Position numbers and translations under genes: made by a program. Shown in pieces: positions 9,174 to 20,840 of a stretch of 42,916 nucleotides of DNA (position 1 is the stretch's first letter; every line of letters starts with the position of its first letter). Under the pieces are notes generated by a model. That model searched no databases. It was given only the letters and a program-made list of their open reading frames with translations, and was not told the origin of the DNA. This DNA is from Gammaproteobacteria bacterium (GTDB taxonomy: Bacteria > Pseudomonadota > Gammaproteobacteria > DSM-16500), in assembly GCA_013287845.1 (NCBI GenBank), contig JABDDA010000007.1, positions 1-42,916 of the forward strand, read 5' to 3'.

Positions 9174-9174
9174 A

Positions 9175-10146
9175 ATGAAAAAATTAATTATTTTTATTAT
9201 GTTGAGTTTATTTTTTTTAAATGCAGCTGCACTGAAATCGAATACTTCTTCGCAATCACTCGATAGTATTGTCGCGATTGTGAATGATGGTGTGATTACG
9301 CAATCTGAATTAAATAAAGCGATCGATACAATTAAAAAACAATACAGCCATAATCAAGGCTCATTGCCTCCCGCAGATGCATTACGCAAACAAGTGCTCG
9401 ATCAAACAATTAATCGAAAATTACAATTAGAGTTAGCTGAACGAGGGGGAATAAATCCCAGTGATAAAGACGTAGAAAAAGCCATTCAAGGTATTGCGAA
9501 ACAAAATAATATGTCTGCGAAACAATTATTTGAAAAAGTGCGTGAAGATGGAATGAGTACAGCAGAGTATCGCAAAGAAATTCGCGAAGAAATGATTATG
9601 CAGCAAATTCAACAGCAACAAGTGGCATCACGAATAAAAGTGTCTCCACAAGAAGTCGATGATTTTATGCGTTCTGCTGCATGGAAAGCATCGAGTGGAA
9701 AAGAATATCATTTAGAAGATATTTTAATTGCGCTCCCTGAAATTCCCACCCAAGAAAATATTGCTGAAGCAAAACAACAAGCAGAGACTGTTTTAGCAAA
9801 ATTACATCAAGGCATGAGTTTTCAACAAGTAGCGATGTCTGAATCTTCTAATACACAAGCATTGCAAGGCGGTGATTTAGGTTGGAGAAAATTACCTGAA
9901 ATTCCAGAAGTATTTTCTTCTGAATTAGTTCACATGAAAGTCAATGGAATTATGGGACCGATTTTAACACCGAATGGATTTCATATTGTGAAATTAGCTG
10001 GCATTCGGGAAAGTAAAAAAGGCGCGAAAGACGATGAGCGCAAACAAATTCAGCAATTATTATTTCAACGTAAATTTGAAGAAGCATTACAAAGTTGGAT
10101 TATGAAATTGCGGTCGGAGTCTTACATTAATTTAAAGCCACAATAA
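9175..10146 (+). CDS. surA: Periplasmic chaperone SurA, short form with one parvulin domain
   Basis: A periplasmic chaperone and peptidyl-prolyl isomerase that escorts outer-membrane proteins such as LptD. The signal peptide is residues 1-19 (LIIFIMLSLFFLNAAA). The SurA N-domain (SIVAIVNDGVITQSELNKAI) covers about 25-160. A single parvulin domain covers about 165-275, with GGDLGW and LTPNGFHIVKL, followed by a short C-terminal helix. E. coli SurA is 428 aa with two parvulin domains; this 323-aa protein has room for only one. The ATG at 9175 follows GGAAGAG; a TTG at 9157 in the same frame would overlap lptD and precede the signal peptide. The pdxA ATG follows the stop directly. Confidence 0.9.
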   Translation: MKKLIIFIMLSLFFLNAAALKSNTSSQSLDSIVAIVNDGVITQSELNKAIDTIKKQYSHNQGSLPPADALRKQVLDQTINRKLQLELAERGGINPSDKDVEKAIQGIAKQNNMSAKQLFEKVREDGMSTAEYRKEIREEMIMQQIQQQQVASRIKVSPQEVDDFMRSAAWKASSGKEYHLEDILIALPEIPTQENIAEAKQQAETVLAKLHQGMSFQQVAMSESSNTQALQGGDLGWRKLPEIPEVFSSELVHMKVNGIMGPILTPNGFHIVKLAGIRESKKGAKDDERKQIQQLLFQRKFEEALQSWIMKLRSESYINLKPQ

Positions 10147-11115
10147 ATGAAAAAAATAATTATCACTCCAGGCGAACCTGCTGGCATCGGCCCTGATATT
10201 ACTGTGCAAATCGCACAACATGCTTTTGCTGCTGAATTAATTATCGTTGCCGATCCAGAATTATTAAAAGAACGTGCAAAAAAATTATCGCTTCCTCTTG
10301 AATTAATTTTGTTTGATGAAAAAAATTCTTTGGCACACAAAAAAAATACTTTAAAAATAATTCCAATAAAATTAAAAGAAAAATGCGAACCGGGAAAATT
10401 AAATGTTGCAAATGCATCTTATGTTACACACTGTTTAGAAACTGCAGCTGATTTTTGCAAACAACATGCTGATGCGGCACTGGTAACAGGTCCTGTTCAC
10501 AAAGGTATTTTAAATGACGCGGGAATTCCTTTCCAAGGACACACTGAATTTCTCGCACAATTTTTTAAAATAAAAAAATCAGTCATGTTATTTGTGTTAG
10601 ATCAATTAAAAGTAGCTTTAGCAACGACACATGTTCCTTTAAAAAAAGTATCAGAAACAATTACAACTGAATCATTAATTGAAATCATTATGATTTTAAA
10701 TGAAGGATTAAAAAAACTTTTTAATATCACTTATCCGAAAATTTCTGTTTGTGGTTTAAATCCTCACGCGGGAGAAAATAGTTATTTAGGCGACGAAGAA
10801 AAAAATAAAATCACACCCGCAATTATTCATTGTCGCGAAAAGGGAATCCATATCAGCGGCCCGCATGCAGCAGATACTGCTTTTATTCCCGCACAATTAG
10901 AATCAATCGATGCGGTGCTTGCGATGTATCATGATCAAGCGTTGCCGCTCATTAAACATCTTGGATTTGATCGTGCGGTGAATGTGACATTAGGATTGCC
11001 GATTGTGCGAACGTCTGTTGATCATGGAACAGCTTTATCTCTTGCGGGAACACATGATGCGAGTTGCGAAAGTTTGTTAAATGCCATCCATCTTGCAATA
11101 ACCTTATTAAAATAA
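10147..11115 (+). CDS. pdxA: 4-hydroxythreonine-4-phosphate dehydrogenase PdxA
   Basis: Oxidises 4-phosphohydroxy-L-threonine in the DXP-dependent route to pyridoxal 5'-phosphate. The 322-aa protein carries the family signatures GEPAGIGPDI (8-17), ALVTGPVHKGILNDAG, FQGHTEFLA and the metal/substrate segment YHDQALPLIKHLGFD. The start codon directly abuts the surA stop, so it is the third gene of the operon. In many gammaproteobacteria rsmA, apaG and apaH follow; here a large inverted-repeat element and a tolC-like gene follow instead. Confidence 0.95.
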   Translation: MKKIIITPGEPAGIGPDITVQIAQHAFAAELIIVADPELLKERAKKLSLPLELILFDEKNSLAHKKNTLKIIPIKLKEKCEPGKLNVANASYVTHCLETAADFCKQHADAALVTGPVHKGILNDAGIPFQGHTEFLAQFFKIKKSVMLFVLDQLKVALATTHVPLKKVSETITTESLIEIIMILNEGLKKLFNITYPKISVCGLNPHAGENSYLGDEEKNKITPAIIHCREKGIHISGPHAADTAFIPAQLESIDAVLAMYHDQALPLIKHLGFDRAVNVTLGLPIVRTSVDHGTALSLAGTHDASCESLLNAIHLAITLLK

Positions 11116-11153
11116 AAACTGGGATCGCCGACCCGAAGAGCTTTTATAAAAAA

Positions 11154-11415
11154 TTTTTGCAATCTACAGGCCGAAGGCCTGAAAGCTTTATTAGCCTAGG
11201 CTTAGCGCGCTTTTTGCGCGTAAGCCTAGGTCAAAAATGATTTAAATGTTTGGAGCCCCGAAGGGGCGAAAGAAAAAAATATAAATTTTTGTTACGCGCT
11301 TTCAGCGCTTCATTCATTTTATGTTTCATTTTACCTAGGGTTGCGGGCGCAAAGAGCGCGCCCTTAACCCTAGGCTAATAAAGCTTTCAGGCCTTCGGCC
11401 TGTAGATTGCAAAAA
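11154..11415. repeat. 262-bp nested palindromic element with perfect 47-bp terminal inverted repeats
   Basis: The left arm 11154-11200 and right arm 11369-11415 are exact reverse complements (outer end TTTTTGCAATCTACAGG, inner end CCTAGG). Each arm is followed inward by another hairpin. At the left CCTAGGCTTA...TAAGCCTAGG closes at 11231; at the right CCTAGGGTT...AACCCTAGG spans about 11335-11374. A small GCCCCGAAGGGGC hairpin sits in the middle. Nothing inside looks coding. It fills the pdxA to tolC-like gap, where it may act as a terminator. The form fits a MITE or compound REP element. Confidence 0.8.
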
Positions 11416-11478
11416 GATTTTATATTTCTATTTTCCTTCTCCAAAAAATCTCCTTCAACCAATCAACACGAGCTCCTC

Positions 11479-15174
<3,696 letters not shown>

Positions 15175-15257
15175 CTAATATCCTTTTTGAATAAAATCCG
15201 ATATCCTAAGCCAATTTTTTTAATTACAAAATATTCTATTCTAAAAAGTGAGAGCAA

Positions 15258-16259
15258 ATGAAAAGTATTCTTCCACCTATTGATACCATCGAAAAAACTG
15301 ATACATTCGAAAAATATGAAATTTTAAAATCCAATATTTCTTTATTTGAAAATGCAGCTAAAGAAATTATTTCTCAAAATAATTTTCCTGAAGAACACTT
15401 AATTCTTTTTTCTGAAGGAACCAATATTGTATTTGCACACGGTCAAAATCAAGTCATTAAACTCTATCCTCCCTTTCATCAAAAACAATTTGAAAATGAA
15501 TTAGCAGTCATTGAATTTCTGCAAAATAAACTTTCCATCAGAACTCCTCTGCTTAAAGCGCACGGGGAAATGAATCAGTGGCCTTATATGATCATGAGTC
15601 AACTACACGGAACACTGTTAGAAACTCTTTGGGATAAAATGGAATACGATAATAAAATTATCATTATGAAAGAGCTCGGTGAACTTATCAGAGAAGTTCA
15701 TTCTCTTCCGATTAATAAATTAAAAAATATAAATTGCCAATGGAATAATTTTATAGAAAAACAAATTCTTCAATGCGAAGAACATCATCGTTCACGAAAA
15801 TTATCTGAACAACTTATTAAACAAATTCCTGAATATCTAAAACCTATTATCAATTCCATCTCGCACATTGAAAAACCCGTTTTGTTAACGGGAGAATATA
15901 CGCCTATGAATATTTTAGTAGAAAAAAAATCTGATACGTGGCATATCAGCGGTCTTTTTGATTTTGGTGATTGCATGTTGGGATTAGCAGAATATGATTT
16001 ATTAGGTCCTGGTGCATTTTTAATTCAAGGCGATAAAAATCTTCTTAAAGAATTCTTAATCGCTTATGGTTATTCTCTTAACGAATTAACTTCTACATTA
16101 AGCCATAAACTGACTGCTTTAATGTTGCTGCATCAATGTAGTAATTTGAACATACAAATTAGAATTCCTGATTGGAAAAATAAAATTTCTAATCTTAAAG
16201 AGCTTGAAGATTTAGTTTGGGGAATGAAAGAAGATTCAAGTATAGAAAAATATAGATAA
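15258..16259 (+). CDS. APH-fold phosphotransferase-like protein with an altered catalytic loop
   Basis: A 333-aa protein of the aminoglycoside phosphotransferase/choline kinase fold. The N-lobe has LFSEGTNIVFAHGQNQVIKLYP in two strands, with the Lys expected to hold ATP. A hinge follows (YMIMSQLHGTLL) and then a C-lobe. Where active kinases have HGD-x-H-P-x-N, this one has TGEYTPMNIL near residue 210. The catalytic Asp position is therefore Glu and the flanking His is Thr. The Mg motif DFGD is intact near 234. The substrate is unknown. It may be a divergent kinase subfamily or an ATP-binding pseudoenzyme. It has its own upstream gap of 83 bp. Confidence 0.7.
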   Translation: MKSILPPIDTIEKTDTFEKYEILKSNISLFENAAKEIISQNNFPEEHLILFSEGTNIVFAHGQNQVIKLYPPFHQKQFENELAVIEFLQNKLSIRTPLLKAHGEMNQWPYMIMSQLHGTLLETLWDKMEYDNKIIIMKELGELIREVHSLPINKLKNINCQWNNFIEKQILQCEEHHRSRKLSEQLIKQIPEYLKPIINSISHIEKPVLLTGEYTPMNILVEKKSDTWHISGLFDFGDCMLGLAEYDLLGPGAFLIQGDKNLLKEFLIAYGYSLNELTSTLSHKLTALMLLHQCSNLNIQIRIPDWKNKISNLKELEDLVWGMKEDSSIEKYR

Positions 16260-16285
16260 TTTCTTGATTTTTCCTACTTTAAAAT

Positions 16286-16303
16286 GTATACTACAACATA
16301 TAC
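16286..16303. promoter_or_regulatory. Possible autoregulatory operator of the vapBC-like pair
   Basis: A short dyad, GTATA-N8-TATAC, lies 23 bp before the antitoxin ATG, within the presumed promoter. Type II toxin-antitoxin complexes usually bind such dyads to repress themselves. The arms are only 5 bp, so support is modest. Confidence 0.35.
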
Positions 16304-16325
16304 GTTTTATAAAAGGGTATCCGTT

Positions 16326-16565
16326 ATGCGAGCAACTATTTTAGATTTGCGTTATCACATGAAAAACATTTTACGAGCGCTGGATCGTCATGAAACAGTC
16401 GATATTTTTTATCATGATAAAAAAAAGGGAACCATTATTCCTGTTACAACCATTCAAAAGAAAGCAACTAAAGAACATCCTTTTTTTGGAATGTCAGCCT
16501 CCTCTAAAACCTCCGTAGAAAAAGAATTAGATCAATTACGCGGGGGACGTTACCGTGATCTTTGA
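16326..16565 (+). CDS. Antitoxin of a VapBC-like pair
   Basis: A 79-aa protein that starts MRATILDLRYHMKNILRAL and continues ETVDIFYHDKKKGTIIPV. This beta-alpha start resembles Phd/YefM-type or related VapB antitoxins, in which the N-terminus binds DNA and the charged C-terminus wraps the toxin. ATG 16326 has AAGGG 9 nt upstream. An upstream in-frame ATG at 16284 lies inside the presumed operator and was rejected. The stop overlaps the toxin start by 11 bp, typical of toxin-antitoxin pairs. Family placement is tentative; the role rests mainly on the toxin next door. Confidence 0.75.
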   Translation: MRATILDLRYHMKNILRALDRHETVDIFYHDKKKGTIIPVTTIQKKATKEHPFFGMSASSKTSVEKELDQLRGGRYRDL

Positions 16566-16932
16566 TACAGATATTCTGATTTGGGTACAACGAGGCAATC
16601 CTAAAGCTGCTAGTTTAATAGATAAAACAAAAGATCGAATGATTTCGATTCAAACTTATATGGAATTATTGCAATGTGCAAATCACAAAAAGCAACAGCA
16701 AATCATACGAAATTATTTGCGAGAATTTGAATTTCAAATGATTCCACTCTCAGAAAATATAGGCCATAGAGCATCGATTTATATTGAAGAATATTCTATG
16801 GCTAATGGATTGCGTGCTGGCGATGCAATCATTGCTGCTTCTGCAATTGAGAATGATCTTGCGCTAGCAACTGCAAATCATAAGCATTATAAAGTGGTTC
16901 CCAATTTAGAGCTTCATCTTTTCAAACCATAA
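16555..16932 (+). CDS. vapC: VapC-like PIN-domain toxin
   Basis: A 125-aa PIN-domain ribonuclease. The acidic metal-binding residues are visible: D4 in MIFDTDILIW, E37 in YMELLQC, D90 in LRAGDAIIAASA, and the TANHKHY segment near 107. VapC toxins cleave tRNA or rRNA and are held inactive by the partner antitoxin. The GTG start has a GGGGGAC ribosome site within the end of the antitoxin gene, giving coupled translation. All key residues are present, so it appears functional. Confidence 0.9.
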   Translation: MIFDTDILIWVQRGNPKAASLIDKTKDRMISIQTYMELLQCANHKKQQQIIRNYLREFEFQMIPLSENIGHRASIYIEEYSMANGLRAGDAIIAASAIENDLALATANHKHYKVVPNLELHLFKP

Positions 16933-17126
16933 TTTTCCCTGTAATCCAGCACTGCAATACATGAAGTGACCCAGGTTTAGTGTGGGGAGTACAAAATTAA
17001 AAACCTTTCGCAAAAATTTTTTACTTTATTTTTCTGGATTGCTTCACATGATTGGACATAATTCCTGATTTAATATACTAGAATAATGTATACTATTTTC
17101 CTTGCTGAAATAGATGTGGAGGTTAC

Positions 17127-18209
17127 ATGTTGGGGCGCGTAAAACTAGGTAAAAATGGTCCAATGATTTCTAGAATGGGTTTTGGTTGCATGGGAATGTC
17201 TGGGGATTATGAAGCTGACCGTAACGATAACGAATCGATTATAACTATTCAGACGGCTTTAAAAGCGGGTGTAAATTTTTTTGATACAGCAGATGTCTAT
17301 GGTAATGGACACAGTGAAAACCTATTAGGGAATGCTCTTGCTGAATCTCTGAAAAGAAATCGAAAAAGTATTGTTATTGCAACTAAATGTGGATTTGTTC
17401 CAACCTCAGGTGGTGGATTTTATATTGATGCTTCTCCTGAACATATCAAAAAATCTTGTGAAAACTCATTAACACGTTTGAAAATAGATTATATTGACAT
17501 TTATTATTTACATCGCTTACCTGCTGGAGGAAAAGAAGTTCTTCAAAAAAGTCTAGATGCATTAATCCTCTTATTGCAAGCAGGAAAAATTAAGCATGTT
17601 GGTTTATCTGAAGCAGATGCTGAGAGTATTCGATTCACACACCAATACTTAAAATCAAAAGGTTTTCCAGACGCATTTGTTGCGGTCCAATCTGAGTTTA
17701 GTATTTTTGTGCAAGAACCGCTTAAAAATAATGTTCTTGCAACTTGTCGCGAGCTAGGTCTCAGTTTTATTCCATTTAGTCCATTATGCCGAGGCATGTT
17801 AACTGAAAAAATGCATACGGAAATAAAATTTGATAAAGGTGATTTTCGTCTTGAATTACCTATGTTTCAGGGAGAAAATTTTAAAGCTAATCTTACTATC
17901 CGTGATAAATTAGTTAAATTTTCTGAAAGCAAAGGATGTACGTTGCCGCAGCTGGGATTAGCATGGCTTCTTTCTCAAAATGGTAATGTTGTTCCTATTC
18001 CCGGAACAAAATACGTGACTAATTTAATGAATAATTTAAAGGCTCTCAATATTCATTTAACATCAGAGGATTTAAAACTTATTCAGCAAATAATAATGCC
18101 TGGAGCAGTGCAAGGATTAAGATACCCATCTCATATGTTTAAATTACAAAATATTCGGCCTGCAGCAGACCCTGAATTTTTTGCTCCACAAATACAATCT
18201 AAATTATAA
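17127..18209 (+). CDS. Aldo/keto reductase
   Basis: A 360-aa NADPH-dependent aldo/keto reductase of the YajO/Gpr-like group. The TIM barrel begins LGKNGPMISRMGFGCMGMSG. The catalytic tetrad is complete: D53 and Y58 in FFDTADVYGNGHSE, K87 in IATKCGF, and H129 in YYLHRLP. The C-terminal cofactor segment VVPIPGTKYVTNLMNN is present. The physiological substrate cannot be read. The ATG is preceded by GGAGG. An A/T-rich dyad, TATAC-N9-GTATA (17074-17092), with an embedded TAGAAT lies in the 194-bp upstream gap and may be its promoter or operator. An SDR follows in the same direction after 51 bp, so they may be co-transcribed. Confidence 0.9.
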   Translation: MLGRVKLGKNGPMISRMGFGCMGMSGDYEADRNDNESIITIQTALKAGVNFFDTADVYGNGHSENLLGNALAESLKRNRKSIVIATKCGFVPTSGGGFYIDASPEHIKKSCENSLTRLKIDYIDIYYLHRLPAGGKEVLQKSLDALILLLQAGKIKHVGLSEADAESIRFTHQYLKSKGFPDAFVAVQSEFSIFVQEPLKNNVLATCRELGLSFIPFSPLCRGMLTEKMHTEIKFDKGDFRLELPMFQGENFKANLTIRDKLVKFSESKGCTLPQLGLAWLLSQNGNVVPIPGTKYVTNLMNNLKALNIHLTSEDLKLIQQIIMPGAVQGLRYPSHMFKLQNIRPAADPEFFAPQIQSKL

Positions 18210-18260
18210 AAATGAATGTTGATCCAATAATATTTTTTGTTAAATAAGGAGAGGATGTAG

Positions 18261-18995
18261 GTGAAAAACACTTATATTGTCACAGGAGCTGGAAAAGGTG
18301 TCGGGCGATCTTTTGCTAAATCTGTTGCTGAAGCTGGCGGTAATCTTGCACTTATTTCAAGAACATCGACTGATTTAGAAAGTTTAAAAGCTGAGCTACT
18401 GGAAATAAATACCAATGTGAAAATATCCATTCATCCTACAGATCTTTCAGATCATTACCAAACAAAGCTAGCTTTTAATTTAATCGAGTCAATCCATGGT
18501 AAATCGATTAAAGCAATCATTTGCTTTGCTGGCGCATGGATTAAAAGCAAACCTATTGAAGAATTGGAAACATCAGATTTTCTTGAAGGAATTCAATCAA
18601 ATTTTTTTACTATTTTTAATACAATAAAAGAAGCACTTCGAATATGCAGTCCAGAATTAAAAGGTATTTCTATTGTTACTCTTGGAGGTACATCTGGAGT
18701 TTGGATGAATCCAGAAGCTCCTGTGATGTCTATTTCAAAAGGAATGGTCAGTCATTATTCAAGAATTTTAGCTAAGCAGTTACTTCCAAAAGAAGTACAT
18801 GTTGCGCACATTATCATTGATGGTCTTATTCGTAATGAACGAGGTTTAACTCTGAAACCAGATTTACGAGAAGAAGAATATATAAAAGTTGAATCCATCA
18901 TACGAGAAATCCATCATGTTATTGAGCAAACTAGAGATGCGTGGACTTTCGAATTAGATATTCGTCCACACACCCGCAATACGAGATTAATATAA
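18261..18995 (+). CDS. Atypical short-chain dehydrogenase/reductase lacking the catalytic Tyr
   Basis: A 244-aa Rossmann-fold SDR. The cofactor motif TGAGKGVG (8-15) and the later CFAGAW, standing in for the usual NNAG, are visible. The active-site YxxxK reads M156-SIS-K160 (VMSISKGMVSHYSRILA), so the Tyr is missing. The following VHVAHIIIDGLI matches an SDR subgroup with HVAH-x-x-IDG in which the Tyr is also commonly absent. The Tyr loss may therefore be a subgroup trait rather than decay. The start is GTG 18261, since the nearby ATG runs into a stop; AAGGAG lies upstream. Its last codons lie within a 58-bp tandem duplication. Confidence 0.8.
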   Translation: MKNTYIVTGAGKGVGRSFAKSVAEAGGNLALISRTSTDLESLKAELLEINTNVKISIHPTDLSDHYQTKLAFNLIESIHGKSIKAIICFAGAWIKSKPIEELETSDFLEGIQSNFFTIFNTIKEALRICSPELKGISIVTLGGTSGVWMNPEAPVMSISKGMVSHYSRILAKQLLPKEVHVAHIIIDGLIRNERGLTLKPDLREEEYIKVESIIREIHHVIEQTRDAWTFELDIRPHTRNTRLI

Positions 18996-19096
18996 TATGA
19001 TTGCTTCACTTACATAAGTGATCTAGCTTTTCTTCTGGACGAGATTAATATAATATGATTGCTTCACTTACATAAGTGATCTAGCTTTTCTTCTGG
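18981..19096. repeat. 58-bp exact tandem duplication at a convergent gene junction
   Basis: Copy 1 (18981-19038) and copy 2 (19039-19096) are identical, each beginning ACGAGATTAATATAA and ending CTTTTCTTCTGG. The unit holds the last codons and stop of the SDR gene plus the 3' end of the opposite polysaccharide deacetylase gene. Both genes keep an intact 3' end, one in each copy. Exact identity suggests a recent event. Confidence 0.95.
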
Positions 19097-19997
19097 TAAA
19101 GTCGCATAAAGTTTTTTAACGATGTCAGGATTTTCTAGGTGACGCGATAATCTGACTTGATTAAGAAAAGTATAAGCTCTTTCTTTAACTACATTCGGAT
19201 TAATTTTATAAACATCATCATTTAAAGCATCTGGTAATGAAATAAATTTTACATCTTTCTTTTCATATTCAGTGAGAAGCTTATCTAACATAGACGCAGT
19301 GAATGCATTGATATGTATCAGCAGAATATTTTTTATATCACGATTAAATAACATCATTGAAAGCGCATGTGCGATGGTAATAGCATGAAGTGATTGCTCA
19401 ATATAATTCTTTTTTAACCACGCGATGGATTGATGATCTCGCTTTTTTAAACAACGAACATAAGCGTCGTTCCATTCATATTCAAAAAAAATCGACTGTC
19501 ACGGGAGCAATTTGATAATGATTTTCAAAAAGAAATGCACGCACTTGATTGCGTTTTTCTTGTGTGTTCCCTTCCGAAAGATAAGGATAACGAAAATATT
19601 TATAATTTTTTTTATTCATTAATTTTCTAAGATCATTTTCATTATTTTTAATATCGCGAATGAACTGATCAGCACTCACTTTTGCTAAATCCAGATGAGA
19701 AAAAGTATGATTTCCTAAAAAATTTCCATCACGTACCCATTCTTGCAATAAGACTTCATTATCTTTTTTAATTTTTTCCCCATTGATAAAACCGTAAACA
19801 TTTTTGATAGGGTGTTTTTTAAACGTATCTAACATTATTTTTTCTATTTCTAATCGTGTTGTATTCGGCGGTAATTCTCCATGAGCAGGTAAATCATCAA
19901 CGGTAATCGCTATTTCTATTGCATAAGAAGAATGCGCCAAGAAAAAACTGATCACTAAAATAAATATAGGAATAATTTTTTTAAAATTGGGTGTCAT
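19064..19997 (-). pseudogene. Polysaccharide deacetylase family gene split by a +1 frameshift in an A8 tract
   Basis: The first part (19997 to 19482) encodes a secreted NodB-type deacetylase: signal peptide IIPIFILVISFFLAHSSYA, then AITVDDLPAHGE, NHTFSHLDL and FRYPYLSEG. These carry the metal-binding Asp and His residues. It stops at VDFF. The next frame, from 19483 down to 19064, continues without stops as EYEWNDAYVRCLKKRD, the expected continuation, and ends DHLCK. The two frames are joined by removing one base from eight A (19484-19491 on the plus strand). Either the gene is freshly inactivated, or slippage at the tract, or a sequencing error, accounts for it. Members act on N-acetylated glycans. 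Confidence 0.85.
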
Positions 19998-20158
19998 TTT
20001 CTATTCATCTCATCTTGGATTGGGTTCACAAGTTATTTCATTGCCTATTTGGAAAGGGTGAAGTGACCCTACCATCAATTGCTTTCATCATAAAGAAATT
20101 GAATTATGATATAAAATATGATATGCTTTTTAATGTTGATATTAATACAGGTAATCAT

Positions 20159-20437
20159 ATGACTGCGCTCTCTCTTCATATCCCAGACAAGCTTGCAAAA
20201 GAAAGCCAAGAAGCGGCTGAAGAACTCGGTGTTTCTCGCACAGAATTCATTCGCCAGGCACTTATTCATGAATTAGAAAATTTTCATGCGCAGCGTGAGC
20301 GTGAAGCTATAGCTAAATGTTTTGCAGCAATGCGAAAAAATCCTGATTACATGAAAACAATTCATGAATTGGATAAAGGTTTTGATAGCGATCGATTGCC
20401 AGATGATGAGGGGGAATGGTGGACAGGGAAAAAATAG
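20159..20437 (+). CDS. Ribbon-helix-helix antitoxin of a MazEF-like pair
   Basis: A 92-aa protein beginning MTALSLHIPDKLAKESQEAA and continuing LGVSRTEFIRQALIHELE. That is a ribbon-helix-helix DNA-binding fold of the CopG/MetJ type. The acidic C-terminal tail (DSDRLPDDEGEWW) would bind the toxin. ATG 20159 gives the canonical fold start; the frame is open upstream to 19991 but that part is not homologous. It overlaps the toxin gene by 22 bp. The complex probably represses its own promoter. Confidence 0.85.
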   Translation: MTALSLHIPDKLAKESQEAAEELGVSRTEFIRQALIHELENFHAQREREAIAKCFAAMRKNPDYMKTIHELDKGFDSDRLPDDEGEWWTGKK

Positions 20438-20778
20438 AAATCCTCACAAGAGGCGGCGTTTATTTAGTTAAATTAAATCCCACAAAAAAAAGTGAAGTCG
20501 GAAAAATACGGCCTTCTGTTATTTTAACTTCTCAAACCATTTTAAATGTGAATCCACCCACTATTTTTATTTGCCCATTAAGTAAAAAATCATTTCCTGC
20601 GTTTCATCAACTTCATGTTGAATTAGATAGAAGAGATAATTTAAAAGTGAAAAGTTTTGCATTGGTTGATCATTGCCGTGCTGTTTCGATCGATCGATTT
20701 ATTTTCCCACGCATTGCTCAACTCACTATGGTTGAAATGGACATTATTTTGCATCGATTACAAATCATGTTGGAATAA
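20416..20778 (+). CDS. mazF: MazF/PemK-type mRNA interferase
   Basis: A 120-aa endoribonuclease toxin with the MazF/PemK fold. GGVYLVKLNPTKKSEVGKIRP carries the conserved basic and Pro residues, followed by VILTSQ, IFICPLS and the C-terminal ALVDHCRAVSIDR. Members cut mRNA at short sequences when freed from the antitoxin. ATG 20416 follows GAGGGGG within the antitoxin reading frame. Core motifs are intact. Confidence 0.9.
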   Translation: MVDREKIEILTRGGVYLVKLNPTKKSEVGKIRPSVILTSQTILNVNPPTIFICPLSKKSFPAFHQLHVELDRRDNLKVKSFALVDHCRAVSIDRFIFPRIAQLTMVEMDIILHRLQIMLE

Positions 20779-20840
20779 ATTTATTTTCGTTCAAATTCTA
20801 CGTGATATCCAAGTTATTTATAAGGAATGGTTAATGACTC

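Noticed and set aside
11154-11415. tRNA or other structured RNA gene in the large palindrome
   Set aside because: No cloverleaf, anticodon loop or CCA-end consensus; the arms are exact inverted repeats as in palindromic elements.
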